DNA of 64,000 bases, from NCBI RefSeq assembly GCF_003337355.1, contig NZ_QPJW01000012.1, forward strand, positions 1-64,000, written 5' to 3'. The notes under the pieces were generated by a model. It saw nothing but the letters and a program-made list of their open reading frames with translations. It made no database searches and had not been told where the DNA came from. The DNA comes from Fontibacillus phaseoli (GTDB lineage: Bacteria; Bacillota; Bacilli; Paenibacillales; Paenibacillaceae). Both the position numbers and the translations under genes were made by a program. Positions 43,486 through 56,039 of the stretch are shown in pieces. Within the stretch, counting starts at the first letter, position 1. Every line of letters begins with the position of its first letter.

Positions 43486-43644
43486 ATCCCGAAACTCCGC
43501 CAGGCCGGAATCAAAAACACGATGTTTTCGATTCATATGTACAAATACGCCGGAGCGAACGCGACGACGGTGAAAAACAACATCGATAACGTATTAAACA
43601 AAAATCTGGCTCTCGTCATTGGCGAACTTGGCATCAAACATACA
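43486..43644 (+). pseudogene. fragment of a GH5-type mannanase/endoglucanase gene
   Basis: About 53 codons reading QAGIKNTMFSIHMYKYAGAN, then VKNNIDNVLNKNLALVIGE and GIKHT. This is the strand bearing the catalytic nucleophile (VIGE[L/F]G) of GH5 beta-mannanase-like enzymes. Both ends run into unrelated or frameshifted sequence, and there is no start. The 700 bp from 43125 to 43866 otherwise hold no gene. Confidence 0.65.
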
Positions 43645-43866
43645 AAGGCCATGCGGATAAGGACAGGGATGCCATCACCAAGATTGAAATACTAACTACG
43701 AATCGTCTCATTTTTTCCTCCGTGCTTATAGGTCATTTTATTTTGTATTATTTCTGGATTTTTGTCGAAATTTTTTGTTTATATTGGAGGAACCTTTGAG
43801 GTTTCCGGCGATCATGGTATATTTACACCAGATTATGTGATTATGATAGTCAAGGGGGAGAACCCG

Positions 43867-44238
43867 GTGTACAAGAAACTGGTTTCTTATTGTTTGTCCA
43901 AAAAAGGGGCGGTTGAGGAATATCCGTTCGGGCCGGATCCGCTCGTCATGAAGGTGGGGGGAAAAATGTTTGCGCTGATCACCGTGCCCGGGAAACAGGA
44001 TGCGACGGTGAGCATTTCTTTAAAATGCGACCCGGTGATCGCGGCCAATCTGAGAGAACAGCATGAATGCGTTCTGCCCGGATATCATTTGAACAAAACG
44101 CACTGGAATACCGTGGTTGCCGACGGTAGCCTTCCGATGGCCGATATGCAGGCGATGATCGACCATTCCTATGAACTGGTGCTCGGCAGTCTGACGAGAG
44201 CGGCACGAGAGGCGGTCTTGCAAAGAATAGGGGGGTAG
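43867..44238 (+). CDS. MmcQ/YjbR-family protein
   Basis: About 123 residues from GTG 43867, which has GGGGGAG 6 bases upstream; the frame is open to 43762, but that part is not conserved-looking. It has the YjbR layout: KLVSYCLSKKGAVEEYPFGPD, MKVGGKMFALI, SISLKCDP and HLNKTHWNTVVADGSLP. It belongs to the CyaY-like fold group of putative DNA-binding proteins with no settled function. It stands alone with a terminator. Confidence 0.85.
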   Translation: MYKKLVSYCLSKKGAVEEYPFGPDPLVMKVGGKMFALITVPGKQDATVSISLKCDPVIAANLREQHECVLPGYHLNKTHWNTVVADGSLPMADMQAMIDHSYELVLGSLTRAAREAVLQRIGG

Positions 44239-44256
44239 CTGTTCAGGGATATGAAA

Positions 44257-44291
44257 AAAAGCAGGGGGCCCGGCATGGCCTCCTGCTTTTT
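44257..44291 (+). terminator. terminator after the yjbR-like gene
   Basis: AAAAGCAGG...CCTGCTTTT stem with inner GGCC pairs. The 44292-44573 stretch has weak ORFs on both strands without recognisable products; I do not call any. Confidence 0.75.
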
Positions 44292-44573
44292 GGCTTGCGT
44301 CATGCTTCCCCTGAAATCGCAGAAGCTGCGAAAAAGATAGGGGGAGGATTACCAAAATTGAAAATAGTTTATCCCTTTTTTCAAAATCCCGATGGGCCTT
44401 ACAGTACTTTGTTCGGCTCTTTGTTCATCCGGAAAATCGGTATCCAGGATGACAACACTTCCATCCGGATTCTCGAGCTCGGCATCAACGATGCGCACCC
44501 GGGGGAATTTTACCGATTGCCTCCTCAAGTGCAGTCTCAATTCCCTTGAATATATATTTGGTCCTTATGAAAA

Positions 44574-44609
44574 AGCCGAACCGCCGCAAATCTGCAACGG
44601 TTCGGCTTC
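44574..44609 (-). terminator. lacZ terminator
   Basis: AAGCCGAACCG / CGGTTCGGCTT stem. On the minus strand it is followed by a T run, 18 bp after the lacZ stop. Confidence 0.85.
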
Positions 44610-44626
44610 TTTCATTTGGCAGGTTG

Positions 44627-47827
<3,201 letters not shown>

Positions 47828-47857
47828 TCAAAATATGAAACTAAGGAGGGGCTGCAG

Positions 47858-48682
47858 GTGAAGGATGCATTCCTGTTCTCCCGGACGGAAGAGACTACCG
47901 GGCTTCCTGTCTTTATGACGACGGTCGGGTATTGGCGGCATCAATCGGAAACCGACCGGCCCTCGGGATTTCCCGATTATCAATTGCACCAGGTCCTCAG
48001 CGGCCAGGGCAACCTGAGGTTGGGGGAAGACGAATACCTGGTGGGTCCGGGAGACGTATTCTTCCTGTTTCCGGGAATTCCCCATCGTTACATGCCCGTC
48101 AGCACGCAATGGGAAATGGCTTGGGTGTCGTTTCAAGGGAGGGAATCAAACCACTTGCTTTCCTACGCAGGGATCAACAGTTCCGGGGTAGGCAAGCTGC
48201 GTTCCGGGACTCTCCTAAAGGGGCTTGAGCGGATGCTTTCGATGGAAGGGAAGGAGGCGGGAGAATTCGAAGTTGAATGCTCCAAACAGCTCTACTCCTT
48301 GTTCCTGGACCTAAAAAAGCTCCTCATCGAGCCGGCGGGCCGAAATGAGGACTTGGAACGGATGAAGCCGGTGCTCCGGTATATCGCACAACACTTGCAT
48401 CGGCCATTGCCGCTTGCCGAGCTGGCCGAAATCGCCTCGGTTTCACCCCAATATTTATGCAGGCTGTTCCAGAAAACGATGAAAATGAGGCCGCTCTATT
48501 ACGTGAATCAGGAGCGCATCAGCCTAAGCAAAAAACTGATGTTCAGCGAACGGAACAAAAAGATTTACGAGATCGCCCACCAGGTCGGCTACGAGAATTC
48601 CAGTTATTTCTGCGCGGTGTTTAAGCGGCATACCGGTATGAGTCCCGAGGACTTCAAGAAGCTGCACGGGCTGAATCCGTGA
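47858..48682 (+). CDS. AraC-family transcriptional regulator
   Basis: 274 residues from GTG 47858 behind AAGGAGGGG. An N-terminal cupin-like sugar-sensing domain (LHQVLSGQGNLRLGEDEYLVGPGDVFFLFPG) precedes two C-terminal AraC helix-turn-helix motifs (PLAELAEIASVSPQYLCRLFQ and KIYEIAHQVGYENSSYFCAVFK). It is divergent from lacZ with 120 bp between them, so it probably activates lacZ in response to a galactoside. Confidence 0.9.
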   Translation: MKDAFLFSRTEETTGLPVFMTTVGYWRHQSETDRPSGFPDYQLHQVLSGQGNLRLGEDEYLVGPGDVFFLFPGIPHRYMPVSTQWEMAWVSFQGRESNHLLSYAGINSSGVGKLRSGTLLKGLERMLSMEGKEAGEFEVECSKQLYSLFLDLKKLLIEPAGRNEDLERMKPVLRYIAQHLHRPLPLAELAEIASVSPQYLCRLFQKTMKMRPLYYVNQERISLSKKLMFSERNKKIYEIAHQVGYENSSYFCAVFKRHTGMSPEDFKKLHGLNP

Positions 48683-48717
48683 ACATGCCTTAAAGCCCGG
48701 AAACCTCATCACCGCAA

Positions 48718-49641
48718 TTACGATCGCGGCGAAAAGGTTTCCGTATAAAACAGCTCAAGCGTCAGGTGATCGTTGTAGTTTCCGAATCCTTTTCCGAACA
48801 ACGTTAATCCCCCAATATGCAAGGCATCGTCTTCGACGGATAACCGGAATGTCCATTCCTTCCGTTTCAAGTCGATGTCCTGCAATTTTATGCCCGACAA
48901 TTTGAGCCCGTCCATAAAAGTGCCTTCGTCCGTGATGCGCAGCCGTTTCAGAAGCCCATACTGGTTCGTGTAAGGAGACCACCAGTCCGGTGTGAATTTT
49001 CCTTGCCGGTCGCCGTAGTCCCCGGGACTGGTCCAGGTGCCGACGTTGACTCCGTTGAACATGAAGGTGATATCGGATGGGTAGTTATTATTGACCGCCG
49101 GGGCTTCCGAGGCAATTTCCATGGTTAATATCAGCTCCGCCGGCTGCTCGCTGGACAGCAAATAGTTCGGTGCCTTGTATTCAATGAACCCTTTGCCGAA
49201 CCACAGAACGGCGGCGTCGATGCGCTCCGGGTCCCAGAAATAGCGCGGGTCGTCGAAGCTGCCGATGATCTTGTCCATGGTTGCCAGGCCGCAGGTCGGT
49301 TCGATGTGGAAATCGGAATAGTGCCCAACCGGGATTTCAACCCGGTGGCTCTTGCGCCCGGAGGGTCCGCCCCTCAGGAATTGAATTTCAGCGCCGGTTA
49401 CGGCGAGAGAACAGATTTTTTGCAAGCCGCTTTTTCCCGGCATCATCTGCGTTGCGATCAGTCCGGCCTCGGACAGCTTGCGGACATGCATCGTCATAAT
49501 CGCACTCGATAATCTCGTCGCGCTTGCCAGGTCTTTAATATTCATCGGCCGCTCGGCCAGCAAACGCAGGACATGCAGGCGTACGGGACTAGCAAGCGCT
49601 TCGTATACGGGAAGGGATGTTTCCGTTAGATCAAGATTCAT
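48718..49641 (-). CDS. ArsR-type regulator with carbohydrate-binding-like C-domain
   Basis: 307 residues. The N-terminal winged helix (residues about 8-75) has SPVRLHVLRLLAERPMNIKDLA and SSAIMTMHVRKLSEAGLI. The remaining 230 residues form a beta-rich domain typical of ArsR-type regulators found beside Firmicute glycosidase genes; GVNVGTWTSPGDYGDRQG is prominent. No metal-binding cysteine box is seen. It is divergent from the GH51 arabinofuranosidase, and two copies of one palindrome lie between them, so it is probably the arabinoside-responsive repressor of both. Confidence 0.85.
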   Translation of the reverse strand: MNLDLTETSLPVYEALASPVRLHVLRLLAERPMNIKDLASATRLSSAIMTMHVRKLSEAGLIATQMMPGKSGLQKICSLAVTGAEIQFLRGGPSGRKSHRVEIPVGHYSDFHIEPTCGLATMDKIIGSFDDPRYFWDPERIDAAVLWFGKGFIEYKAPNYLLSSEQPAELILTMEIASEAPAVNNNYPSDITFMFNGVNVGTWTSPGDYGDRQGKFTPDWWSPYTNQYGLLKRLRITDEGTFMDGLKLSGIKLQDIDLKRKEWTFRLSVEDDALHIGGLTLFGKGFGNYNDHLTLELFYTETFSPRS

Positions 49642-49667
49642 TAAGGGTCCGCCTTATTATCAATTTG

Positions 49668-49685
49668 GTTAATAATTATATTAAC
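49668..49685. promoter_or_regulatory. operator copy 1 for the ArsR-type regulator
   Basis: Perfect palindrome GTTAATA-ATTA-TATTAAC, 27 bp upstream of the regulator start. Confidence 0.65.
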
Positions 49686-49794
49686 TATGTTCCGGTCCTT
49701 TAGCAAGAAGATATGTGATTAAGGTCATTTTTGTGAAAAATCAATTGACTATTCCTCCAATTGTTGCCTATAATATTTATAAAAATATGAATTA

Positions 49795-49812
49795 ATTAAT
49801 AAATATATTAAC
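49795..49812. promoter_or_regulatory. operator copy 2, upstream of the arabinofuranosidase
   Basis: ATTAATA-AATA-TATTAAC: the same arms and 4-bp spacer as copy 1, with one end-base change. It abuts the AAGGAG Shine-Dalgarno of the GH51 gene, so bound regulator would block transcription or promoter clearance. Confidence 0.65.
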
Positions 49813-49829
49813 TAAGGAGTGAATCGATA

Positions 49830-51326
49830 ATGACGTTACAAGGTGTGCTGAACGCCGATCGTGAACAAGGAAGTATCAACCGAAACATTTACGGACATTT
49901 TTCCGAGCATTTGGGAAGATGCATTTACGAAGGCATTTGGGTTGGCGAGGATTCACCGATTCCGAATACCAACGGAATTCGAAACGATGTTTTGGAAGCG
50001 CTTAAGCAGATCAAAATTCCCGTTCTCCGTTGGCCGGGCGGATGTTTTGCGGATGAATACCACTGGAAGGACGGCATCGGACCGAAGGAAACGCGCAAAG
50101 AGATGATCAATACCCATTGGGGCGGCGTGGTCGAGAACAACCATTTCGGGACCCACGAGTTCATGGACCTGTGCGCCCTGTTGGAGTGCGAGCCTTATAT
50201 CAACGGGAATGTGGGCAGCGGCACGGTGCAGGAAATGTCCGAGTGGGTCGAGTACCTGACATTCGGCGGGAAATCTCCGATGTCCGAGCTTCGCAGCCAA
50301 AACGGGCATCAAGAGCCCTGGAAAGTGACCTATTTCGGAGTAGGGAACGAAAATTGGGGCTGCGGCGGCAACATGCGTCCCGAGTATTACGCGGATTTAT
50401 ACCGTCGTTATCAAACCTATGTCCGGAATTACGACGGCAATATCATTCACCGGATTGCCTGCGGTCCGAATTCGGACGATTATAACTGGATGGAAGTGCT
50501 GATGCGCGAAGCCGGGCGGTTTATGGATTCCATTACGCTCCATTACTATACCCTTCCCACCGGCAACTGGGCCGACAAAGGGGAAGCGACGGGATTTGAC
50601 GAAGCGGCCTGGTTTGCGACGCTGAAAAAGGCGCTGCACATGGACGAATTGATCGCTCGCCACAGTACGATCATGGATAAATATGATCCGGAAGGCCGGG
50701 TCGGACTCATTGTGGATGAATGGGGCACCTGGTATAACGTAGAGCCGGGAACGAACCCGGGCTTCCTCTATCAGCAAAACAGTATCCGCGATGCGTTGGT
50801 GGCGGGATTGACGTTCCACATTTTCCATAAGCACAGCAGCCGGGTTCGGATGGCGAACATCGCTCAAACCGTTAACGTCCTTCAAGCCGTCATTTTGACG
50901 GAGGGAGAGAAGATGATGCTGACTCCGACCTATCATGTGTTCGATATGTATAAGGTTCACCAGGACGCCGAATTGCTGGATCTCTCGCTCGACGGCGGCA
51001 GCTACAAGCTGGGCGGGGAAGAGATTCCGGCCGTAACGGCTACGGCATCCCGCGATGCGCAAGGGGCGATTCATATCAGCTTCTGTAACCTCCGGACGGA
51101 ATCGGCAAGCGAGGTGAAGCTTGACCTTCGCGGTTTGGCTTCGGGCGAGCTATCGATAACGGGCACCACGCTTGCAGGCGACAAAATAGATGCCCACAAT
51201 ACGTTCGAGCAGCCGGAAGCCGTCGCGCCGAGAGCGTTCACCGACTTCTCACTGGAAGACGGCACGTTGTCCGTGACTTTGCCGGCCATGTCGGTAACAA
51301 CGCTGGAACTGGCGGTAAAAGCGTAG
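49830..51326 (+). CDS. abfA: GH51 alpha-L-arabinofuranosidase
   Basis: 498 residues, intracellular (no signal peptide). It releases arabinose from arabino-oligosaccharides. The barrel begins [19 protein letters not shown] and contains [14 protein letters not shown]. The acid/base is E174 in [10 protein letters not shown] and the nucleophile E297 in [11 protein letters not shown]-terminal beta-sandwich (about 385-498) completes the family layout. AAGGAG precedes the ATG. Repression by the divergent ArsR-type protein through the two palindromes is likely. Confidence 0.95.
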   Translation: MTLQGVLNADREQGSINRNIYGHFSEHLGRCIYEGIWVGEDSPIPNTNGIRNDVLEALKQIKIPVLRWPGGCFADEYHWKDGIGPKETRKEMINTHWGGVVENNHFGTHEFMDLCALLECEPYINGNVGSGTVQEMSEWVEYLTFGGKSPMSELRSQNGHQEPWKVTYFGVGNENWGCGGNMRPEYYADLYRRYQTYVRNYDGNIIHRIACGPNSDDYNWMEVLMREAGRFMDSITLHYYTLPTGNWADKGEATGFDEAAWFATLKKALHMDELIARHSTIMDKYDPEGRVGLIVDEWGTWYNVEPGTNPGFLYQQNSIRDALVAGLTFHIFHKHSSRVRMANIAQTVNVLQAVILTEGEKMMLTPTYHVFDMYKVHQDAELLDLSLDGGSYKLGGEEIPAVTATASRDAQGAIHISFCNLRTESASEVKLDLRGLASGELSITGTTLAGDKIDAHNTFEQPEAVAPRAFTDFSLEDGTLSVTLPAMSVTTLELAVKA

Positions 51327-51332
51327 GCTGTC

Positions 51333-51617
51333 ATGGCGGACACCTCCTGTAAAGCCTGCCGTAACGATTACAAGGTTTCCGATGCGCAGATGGAACGCTT
51401 GCTCAAGACGACGATGTTCGCTCCGGAGCGGCGGGTCAGCGATGCCCAGTATCAGGATCGGCTGGAGCGCTGCCGTTCCTGTCCGAAGCTGATCGACGGG
51501 GCAACCTGCGCGGCCTGCGGTTGCATTATCCCCGTCATTGCCTGGCTGAAGGAGCGGTCCTGCCCGCTGCCGGGCGGCGGATTGTGGAGTGCTGCAGGGC
51601 AAGACGGTGGACAATAA
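51333..51617 (+). CDS. small cysteine-rich protein (DUF6171-like)
   Basis: 94 residues starting at ATG 51333, 6 bp after the GH51 stop. Eight cysteines occur in pairs (CKAC, CRSC, CAAC plus single C residues), typical of a small zinc-ribbon protein. The pattern RLERCRSCPKLIDGATCAACGCII is shortened here as CRSCPKL...CAACGC. The role is unknown. It may be cotranscribed with abfA by position; the Shine-Dalgarno is weak. Confidence 0.7.
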   Translation: MADTSCKACRNDYKVSDAQMERLLKTTMFAPERRVSDAQYQDRLERCRSCPKLIDGATCAACGCIIPVIAWLKERSCPLPGGGLWSAAGQDGGQ

Positions 51618-51676
51618 CATTCCCGCCCCGCTAAAGCTGGCGACCAAAGAATAGCCGAGCATTCCCGAAATTGAAC

Positions 51677-51720
51677 ACTCCCGGATAAGGCATCTATCTT
51701 CAAGCCTGTCCGGGAGTTTT
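51677..51720 (+). terminator. terminator of the abfA unit
   Basis: ACTCCCGGA / TCCGGGAGT stem followed by TTTTTG. Confidence 0.85.
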
Positions 51721-51866
51721 TGCTATGCTCCCGTTCCCCGGTGAATCGGATAAAAATCACCCTAAAATCCATGAAATTTCCTACCTGTATTTGCCTGCTT
51801 TCACGGTATTATTAAAGTTGGAGGAGTTTTATATGCTTCCGCCCTAGGCTTAACGGAGAGGAATGA

Positions 51867-53342
51867 GTGTCTACGAATATGATTTTTAATCGATTTAAAA
51901 ATGTGACCTTCAAAAACAGAATCATATTCATTTTCCTGATCAGCAGCTTGACCCCGTTTATTTGCCTCGGTTTCCTTTCTTTCTTTACGATCGATTCGAT
52001 TATCGGGAACAAGGTGGAGAGCGCGCTTCAGAGCAATTTGAAACAGGATCTAATGACGCTGGAAAACACGTTGAACAACATGAGCCACGTTTCGCAGCAA
52101 CTGGCCTACGGCGGCGGAACGAACCGGCTCATCGAACAACTGGGGGTCGAGCAAGAGCCGTACGAGCGGGTGCGTCTGGTCAATGAAATCCGAAGCGAGT
52201 TGAACGTCATTACGTTTTCGAATCCGAATGTCGGCCTGGTGATGTATTATTATCCGGATAATCATTCCTACGATTTCGAAAATTTCAGGGTTAGGGGAAA
52301 CTTCGCACAGGAGGAACTCCCCGTACTTGCGGAGTATACGGACATTTCATATTACGGACCCCATCCCAGTTATAACGGTTCGATCAATCAGTTCGTGTTC
52401 AGCATCATGAGGAAAGTGAATTTGCCGGATCGGAACGTCTACTTATATATTGAATCGGGCAGAAATGCGCTCAAGTCCTTATTCGCGCCCCAGAACCAGA
52501 AGGAGAGCCCGCGCCGCCTGTTGCTGTTGGATGACTCGGGGCGCATCGCATTCAGCGAGGTTCCGGAGGCGTTTGCCGAAAACACGTTGTTTCCCGGAGT
52601 GAATTCGAAAGCGCTGTCAGGGTATTCGGGCCGCTATTTTTGGAACAGGGAAATCAGCAATCAGGGCTGGAGTGTCGTATCCGTGTTGCCGGAACGGGAG
52701 CTGAATAAAGAGCGGAACCGCTGGTTAGCCCAAATTACCGGCATTTTTCTGATTTTTATTTTTGTCGCCGTCCTGTTCGCCTGGTTGTTATGGAAAATGG
52801 TCTACCGGCCGCTGGACAAATTCCATACCGAAATTAAATCCCTGATCCACTCGAATGCGAAGGAGCATACGGAATTAACGCTGATTCCGGAATTCGATTA
52901 TTTGCTCTATCAGACCCGGAACATGAAGGGGAAAATATGGGCGCTTTACAAGGAGATCGAGCAGAAAGAAAAGCGAAGGGCCGATTTGGAAGTAGAAAAA
53001 CTGTTGTACCAAATTAATCCTCATTTTCTGATGAACACTTTAGATACGGTGCATTGGCTTGCGCTAATGAACGGACAGCACGAAATCGACAAGCTGGTGC
53101 TCAGCCTGAACAAGCTATTGTATTATAATTTGGGGAAAATGGGCGAAACCTCGACCGTTGGCGACGAGATCGAGGCCTTGAAGGAATATTTGCAACTGCA
53201 GCAAATCAGATACGATTTTGAGTTTGATGTGGAAATCGATGCGGATGAGCAGTGTCTCACTTTGCAGAGCCCCAGATTTCTGTTGCAGCCGTTGGTGGAA
53301 AATGCCCTGTATCATGGGGTTAGCGATGACGGATACATTTAA
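51867..53342 (+). pseudogene. YesM-type sensor histidine kinase, 3'-truncated
   Basis: 491 codons from GTG 51867, behind GGAGAGGAA. Transmembrane helices lie at about 18-40 and 288-310, flanking an external sensor domain. A HAMP-like linker and the His_kinase domain (YQINPHFLMNTLDTVHWLAL, His near 393) follow. The ATPase domain is cut just inside the N box: LLQPLVENALYHGVSDDGYI then stop. Full-length relatives continue about 90 residues. Without the ATP-binding lobe it should not autophosphorylate. Sequence from the missing partner response regulator follows at once, so this is a deletion product. Confidence 0.85.
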
Positions 53343-53859
53343 GTATTTTAGCCGATTGTTCCGGGAGCAAGTAGGGCTCTTGCCCAGCGAGTACCGGCAA
53401 ATGAAACGGCTCGGCGAAGCGGTGAAGGCGATGGCGGCGCTTAGCTTCACCCTTCCGGGTCTGCCGCTGATTTATTCGGGGCAGGAAGGCGGGCTGGACC
53501 ACCGGCTCCAATTTTTCGAAAAGGACGAAATTTCATGGGACGATCTCTCCATGCAGGATTTCTACCGGGAACTGGCCGACTTGAAGCACGACAATCCGGC
53601 CCTGTGGAACGGAAAAGACGGCGGCCCGTTTCACGCCCTGGAAGCGACTGAAGAGCAGTTGCTTGCTTTTGAAAGAACACAGAATGGCAATGTGGTGATC
53701 GTAATTATGAATTTATCCGCGGAAAACGTGAACGGCGTTGTGAGCATGGATTCCGTTGCCGGCACGTATCATGCCTATCCCGAGGGGACGGAAATGAGTC
53801 TGTCCGAGGAGCATTCGGTAGAATTAGGCCCCTGGGAGTATCGGATTTACACAAAATAG
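53326..53859 (+). pseudogene. chimeric relic: AraC/YesN tail fused to a GH13 C-terminus
   Basis: The frame, openable at ATG 53326, gives first DTFKYFSRLFREQVGLLPSE, the last helix of a YesN-type AraC DNA-binding domain. It then switches to RLGEAVKAMAALSFTLPGLP, LIYSGQEGGLDHRLQFFEKD and a C-terminal beta domain ending WEYRIYTK, as in GH13 alpha-amylase-type enzymes. The 177-codon frame overlaps the truncated kinase by 17 bp. Two deletions have joined three genes. Activity is not expected. Confidence 0.8.
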
Positions 53860-53884
53860 TAGTGATTTTTCAGGTAGTTTTATA

Positions 53885-53924
53885 GCGCGAAGAGTATGGG
53901 ACGATCCCCCACTCCTCGCGTTTT
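53885..53924 (+). terminator. terminator after the GH13 relic
   Basis: CGCGAAGAGT / ACTCCTCGCG stem followed by TTTTCC, the likely terminator of the lost glycosidase gene. Confidence 0.75.
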
Positions 53925-54003
53925 CCTTGCAGTGCAGGGGGATGTCGAATAATATTTCCTTTTCCTATATAGTTATAGATATGTATTAAAATCGGGAGGC
54001 GGC

Positions 54004-54951
54004 ATGAAAGAAAAACTTGAAAAATATGTTGTGATTACGGGAGCAAATTCGGGAATCGGTAAAGCGGCGGCGTTAAAGTTTGCGGCAGAAGGATACCGCG
54101 TCATTATGGCTTGCCGAAACATGGAGGCCGGAAATGTCGCTCGGCATGAATTGATTGCGAATTCCGGCAATTCCGACGTTGACTTGATGAAGGTGGATTT
54201 GTCATCCTTCGAATCGATTCGCAACTTTTGTTCAGCTTACAAAGCCAACTACCCGCGGCTCGATATTTTAATCCACAATGCCGCTTACTTGAGCCATGGG
54301 GAAAAGGAGTACAAGCTCAGCGCGGACGGGATCGAATTGTCATTTGCCGTCAATACGTTCGGGCCCTTCCTGATGACCCGGCTGTTGGAGGAGCACTTTG
54401 CCGAATCGCAAGATCCGAGAATCCTTCATGCGTGCACGACCAATATCAAACATTTTTTCGATCCCAAAAGGATCATCGATTTCGATAATCTGCGCGGAGA
54501 ATATCGGGATACCCGGCCTTATAGCGTCTACAAGATGTATGGGGATTCCAAGATGGCGCTGCTGCTGTTGAACTTTAAACTGGCGGAAGAATATCGAAGC
54601 CGGGGAATTAAAGTCAATGCCCTGCAAATTAACCGCGTTAAAATTTCGCCTGAGACCCTTCAAAAGATGAGCCCGCTGTGGAGAACATTGGCCAAGGCGC
54701 AAAATCTCATTAATCCGATGCCCGCCGGCATGGCTGAAACCTATTTCCATATTTGCACCTCGGATGAAATGAAGGATGTGACAGGCCGGCTTATTAACCA
54801 TATGAGAGAGTGCATACAGCCCGCTTCAAACGAGAAAGGCTTCTCGCAGATCAAGAATCTGTTCGGATCCCAAAGTTATCCAAGTTATGCCGCAGACATC
54901 CGGAACAGGGAGAAAATATGGGGATTGAGTGTTGAACTAACCGAAAGGTAA
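54004..54951 (+). CDS. short-chain dehydrogenase/reductase
   Basis: 315 residues of the classical/retinol-dehydrogenase-like SDR group. The nucleotide motif is TGANSGIGKA (residues about 12-21), followed by ACRN, VDLSS and HNAAYLS (equivalent of NNAG). The catalytic Tyr-Lys pair is in YKMYGDSKMA; the tyrosine near residue 180 is followed four residues on by lysine. GGGAGG precedes the ATG. NADPH use is likely from the ACRN turn. Substrate unknown. Confidence 0.9.
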   Translation: MKEKLEKYVVITGANSGIGKAAALKFAAEGYRVIMACRNMEAGNVARHELIANSGNSDVDLMKVDLSSFESIRNFCSAYKANYPRLDILIHNAAYLSHGEKEYKLSADGIELSFAVNTFGPFLMTRLLEEHFAESQDPRILHACTTNIKHFFDPKRIIDFDNLRGEYRDTRPYSVYKMYGDSKMALLLLNFKLAEEYRSRGIKVNALQINRVKISPETLQKMSPLWRTLAKAQNLINPMPAGMAETYFHICTSDEMKDVTGRLINHMRECIQPASNEKGFSQIKNLFGSQSYPSYAADIRNREKIWGLSVELTER

Positions 54952-55007
54952 CGAAGTCCGGTAGGAAGGAGGGGATATTCTGCTGCGAAGGTTGGAGGAT
55001 ATTTCTC

Positions 55008-55958
55008 GTGAAGAAGAAGGTGTTGATCATGGTTACTACCCTTGTTGCGCTGCTGCTTGTAATCGTTACATCCGCGAGTTTTTATTTTTATAACGTCGCG
55101 GTTGCGCGCGCGGACAAGAGCTTTTTGAACGGCAATCCGGATCTGGAGGTCAGCGCGGATATTGATGAGCTGACGTTTACGAAGAGCGAGGCGTGGTGGG
55201 AGGAACGATCTTTTGAGGAGTGGAGCATGGTCTCGGACGACGGGCTGAAGCTGCACGCTTATTATTTGGCAGCCGAATCGAAGACCGATACAACGGTCAT
55301 CATTGCGCACGGATACAGCGGAAAGGCTACGGATATGGGCAACTTGGCCCAAATGTATGGGGACAAGCTGGGTTATAACGTGCTTCTGCCGGATGCCCGC
55401 GGGCATGGGAACAGCGAAGGCAGCTATATCGGATTCGGCTGGCCGGAACGCAAAGATTACGTCAAGTGGATTAATAAAGTCATCGAACACACGGGTGAAC
55501 AATCTCAAATCGTGCTTCACGGCGTGTCCATGGGCGGAGCAACCGTCCTGATGACGAGCGGCGAGAAGCTGCCATCCAATGTAAAGGCGATTGTAGATGA
55601 TTGCGGATATACATCGGCTAAGGAACAACTGACTTATCAGTTGAAACGCATGTATCATCTTCCTTCTTTTCCGCTCGTCCAGACAACAAGCTTGTTGACC
55701 AAACTTCGGGCGGGGTATTTCTTCGGCGAAGCTTCTTCCCTGAAGCAGGTGAAAAAATCGGTTACGCCGACCTTGTTCATTCATGGCGATGCGGATTTGT
55801 TCGTCCCTAGCGAAATGGTGCATGAGCTTTACGATAACGGACCGTCGGAGAAACAGCTGTATATCGCGCCCGGAGCGGGGCACGGCTTGGCCCGTACCGT
55901 CGATCCGGAGAAATATGATCAAGTGGTGAAAGAGTTTATCCGGACTTACGTGAAGTAG
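55008..55958 (+). CDS. membrane-anchored alpha/beta hydrolase (YqkD-like)
   Basis: 316 residues from GTG 55008 with GGAGG about 10 bases upstream. One N-terminal transmembrane helix (about 5-27) precedes an external hydrolase domain: IIAHGYSGKATDM, LLPDARGHGNSEG, the nucleophile in LHGVSMGGATVL, Asp in FIHGDADLFVP and His in PGAGHGLA. It resembles the Bacillus YqkD/YfhR group of uncertain substrate. It begins 57 bp after the SDR gene. Confidence 0.88.
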   Translation: MKKKVLIMVTTLVALLLVIVTSASFYFYNVAVARADKSFLNGNPDLEVSADIDELTFTKSEAWWEERSFEEWSMVSDDGLKLHAYYLAAESKTDTTVIIAHGYSGKATDMGNLAQMYGDKLGYNVLLPDARGHGNSEGSYIGFGWPERKDYVKWINKVIEHTGEQSQIVLHGVSMGGATVLMTSGEKLPSNVKAIVDDCGYTSAKEQLTYQLKRMYHLPSFPLVQTTSLLTKLRAGYFFGEASSLKQVKKSVTPTLFIHGDADLFVPSEMVHELYDNGPSEKQLYIAPGAGHGLARTVDPEKYDQVVKEFIRTYVK

Positions 55959-56039
55959 TCTTTTCACAAAAAAATAGATGAGGTTAATCGATCCGCTCTT
56001 GACTTTTGGAATGAATATGTAATATTGTTGTAGCCAATA

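Noticed and set aside
44295-44549. Weak ORFs on both strands between the yjbR-like gene and lacZ
   Set aside because: Short, overlapping, without ribosome sites or recognisable products; the region is better explained by two terminators.
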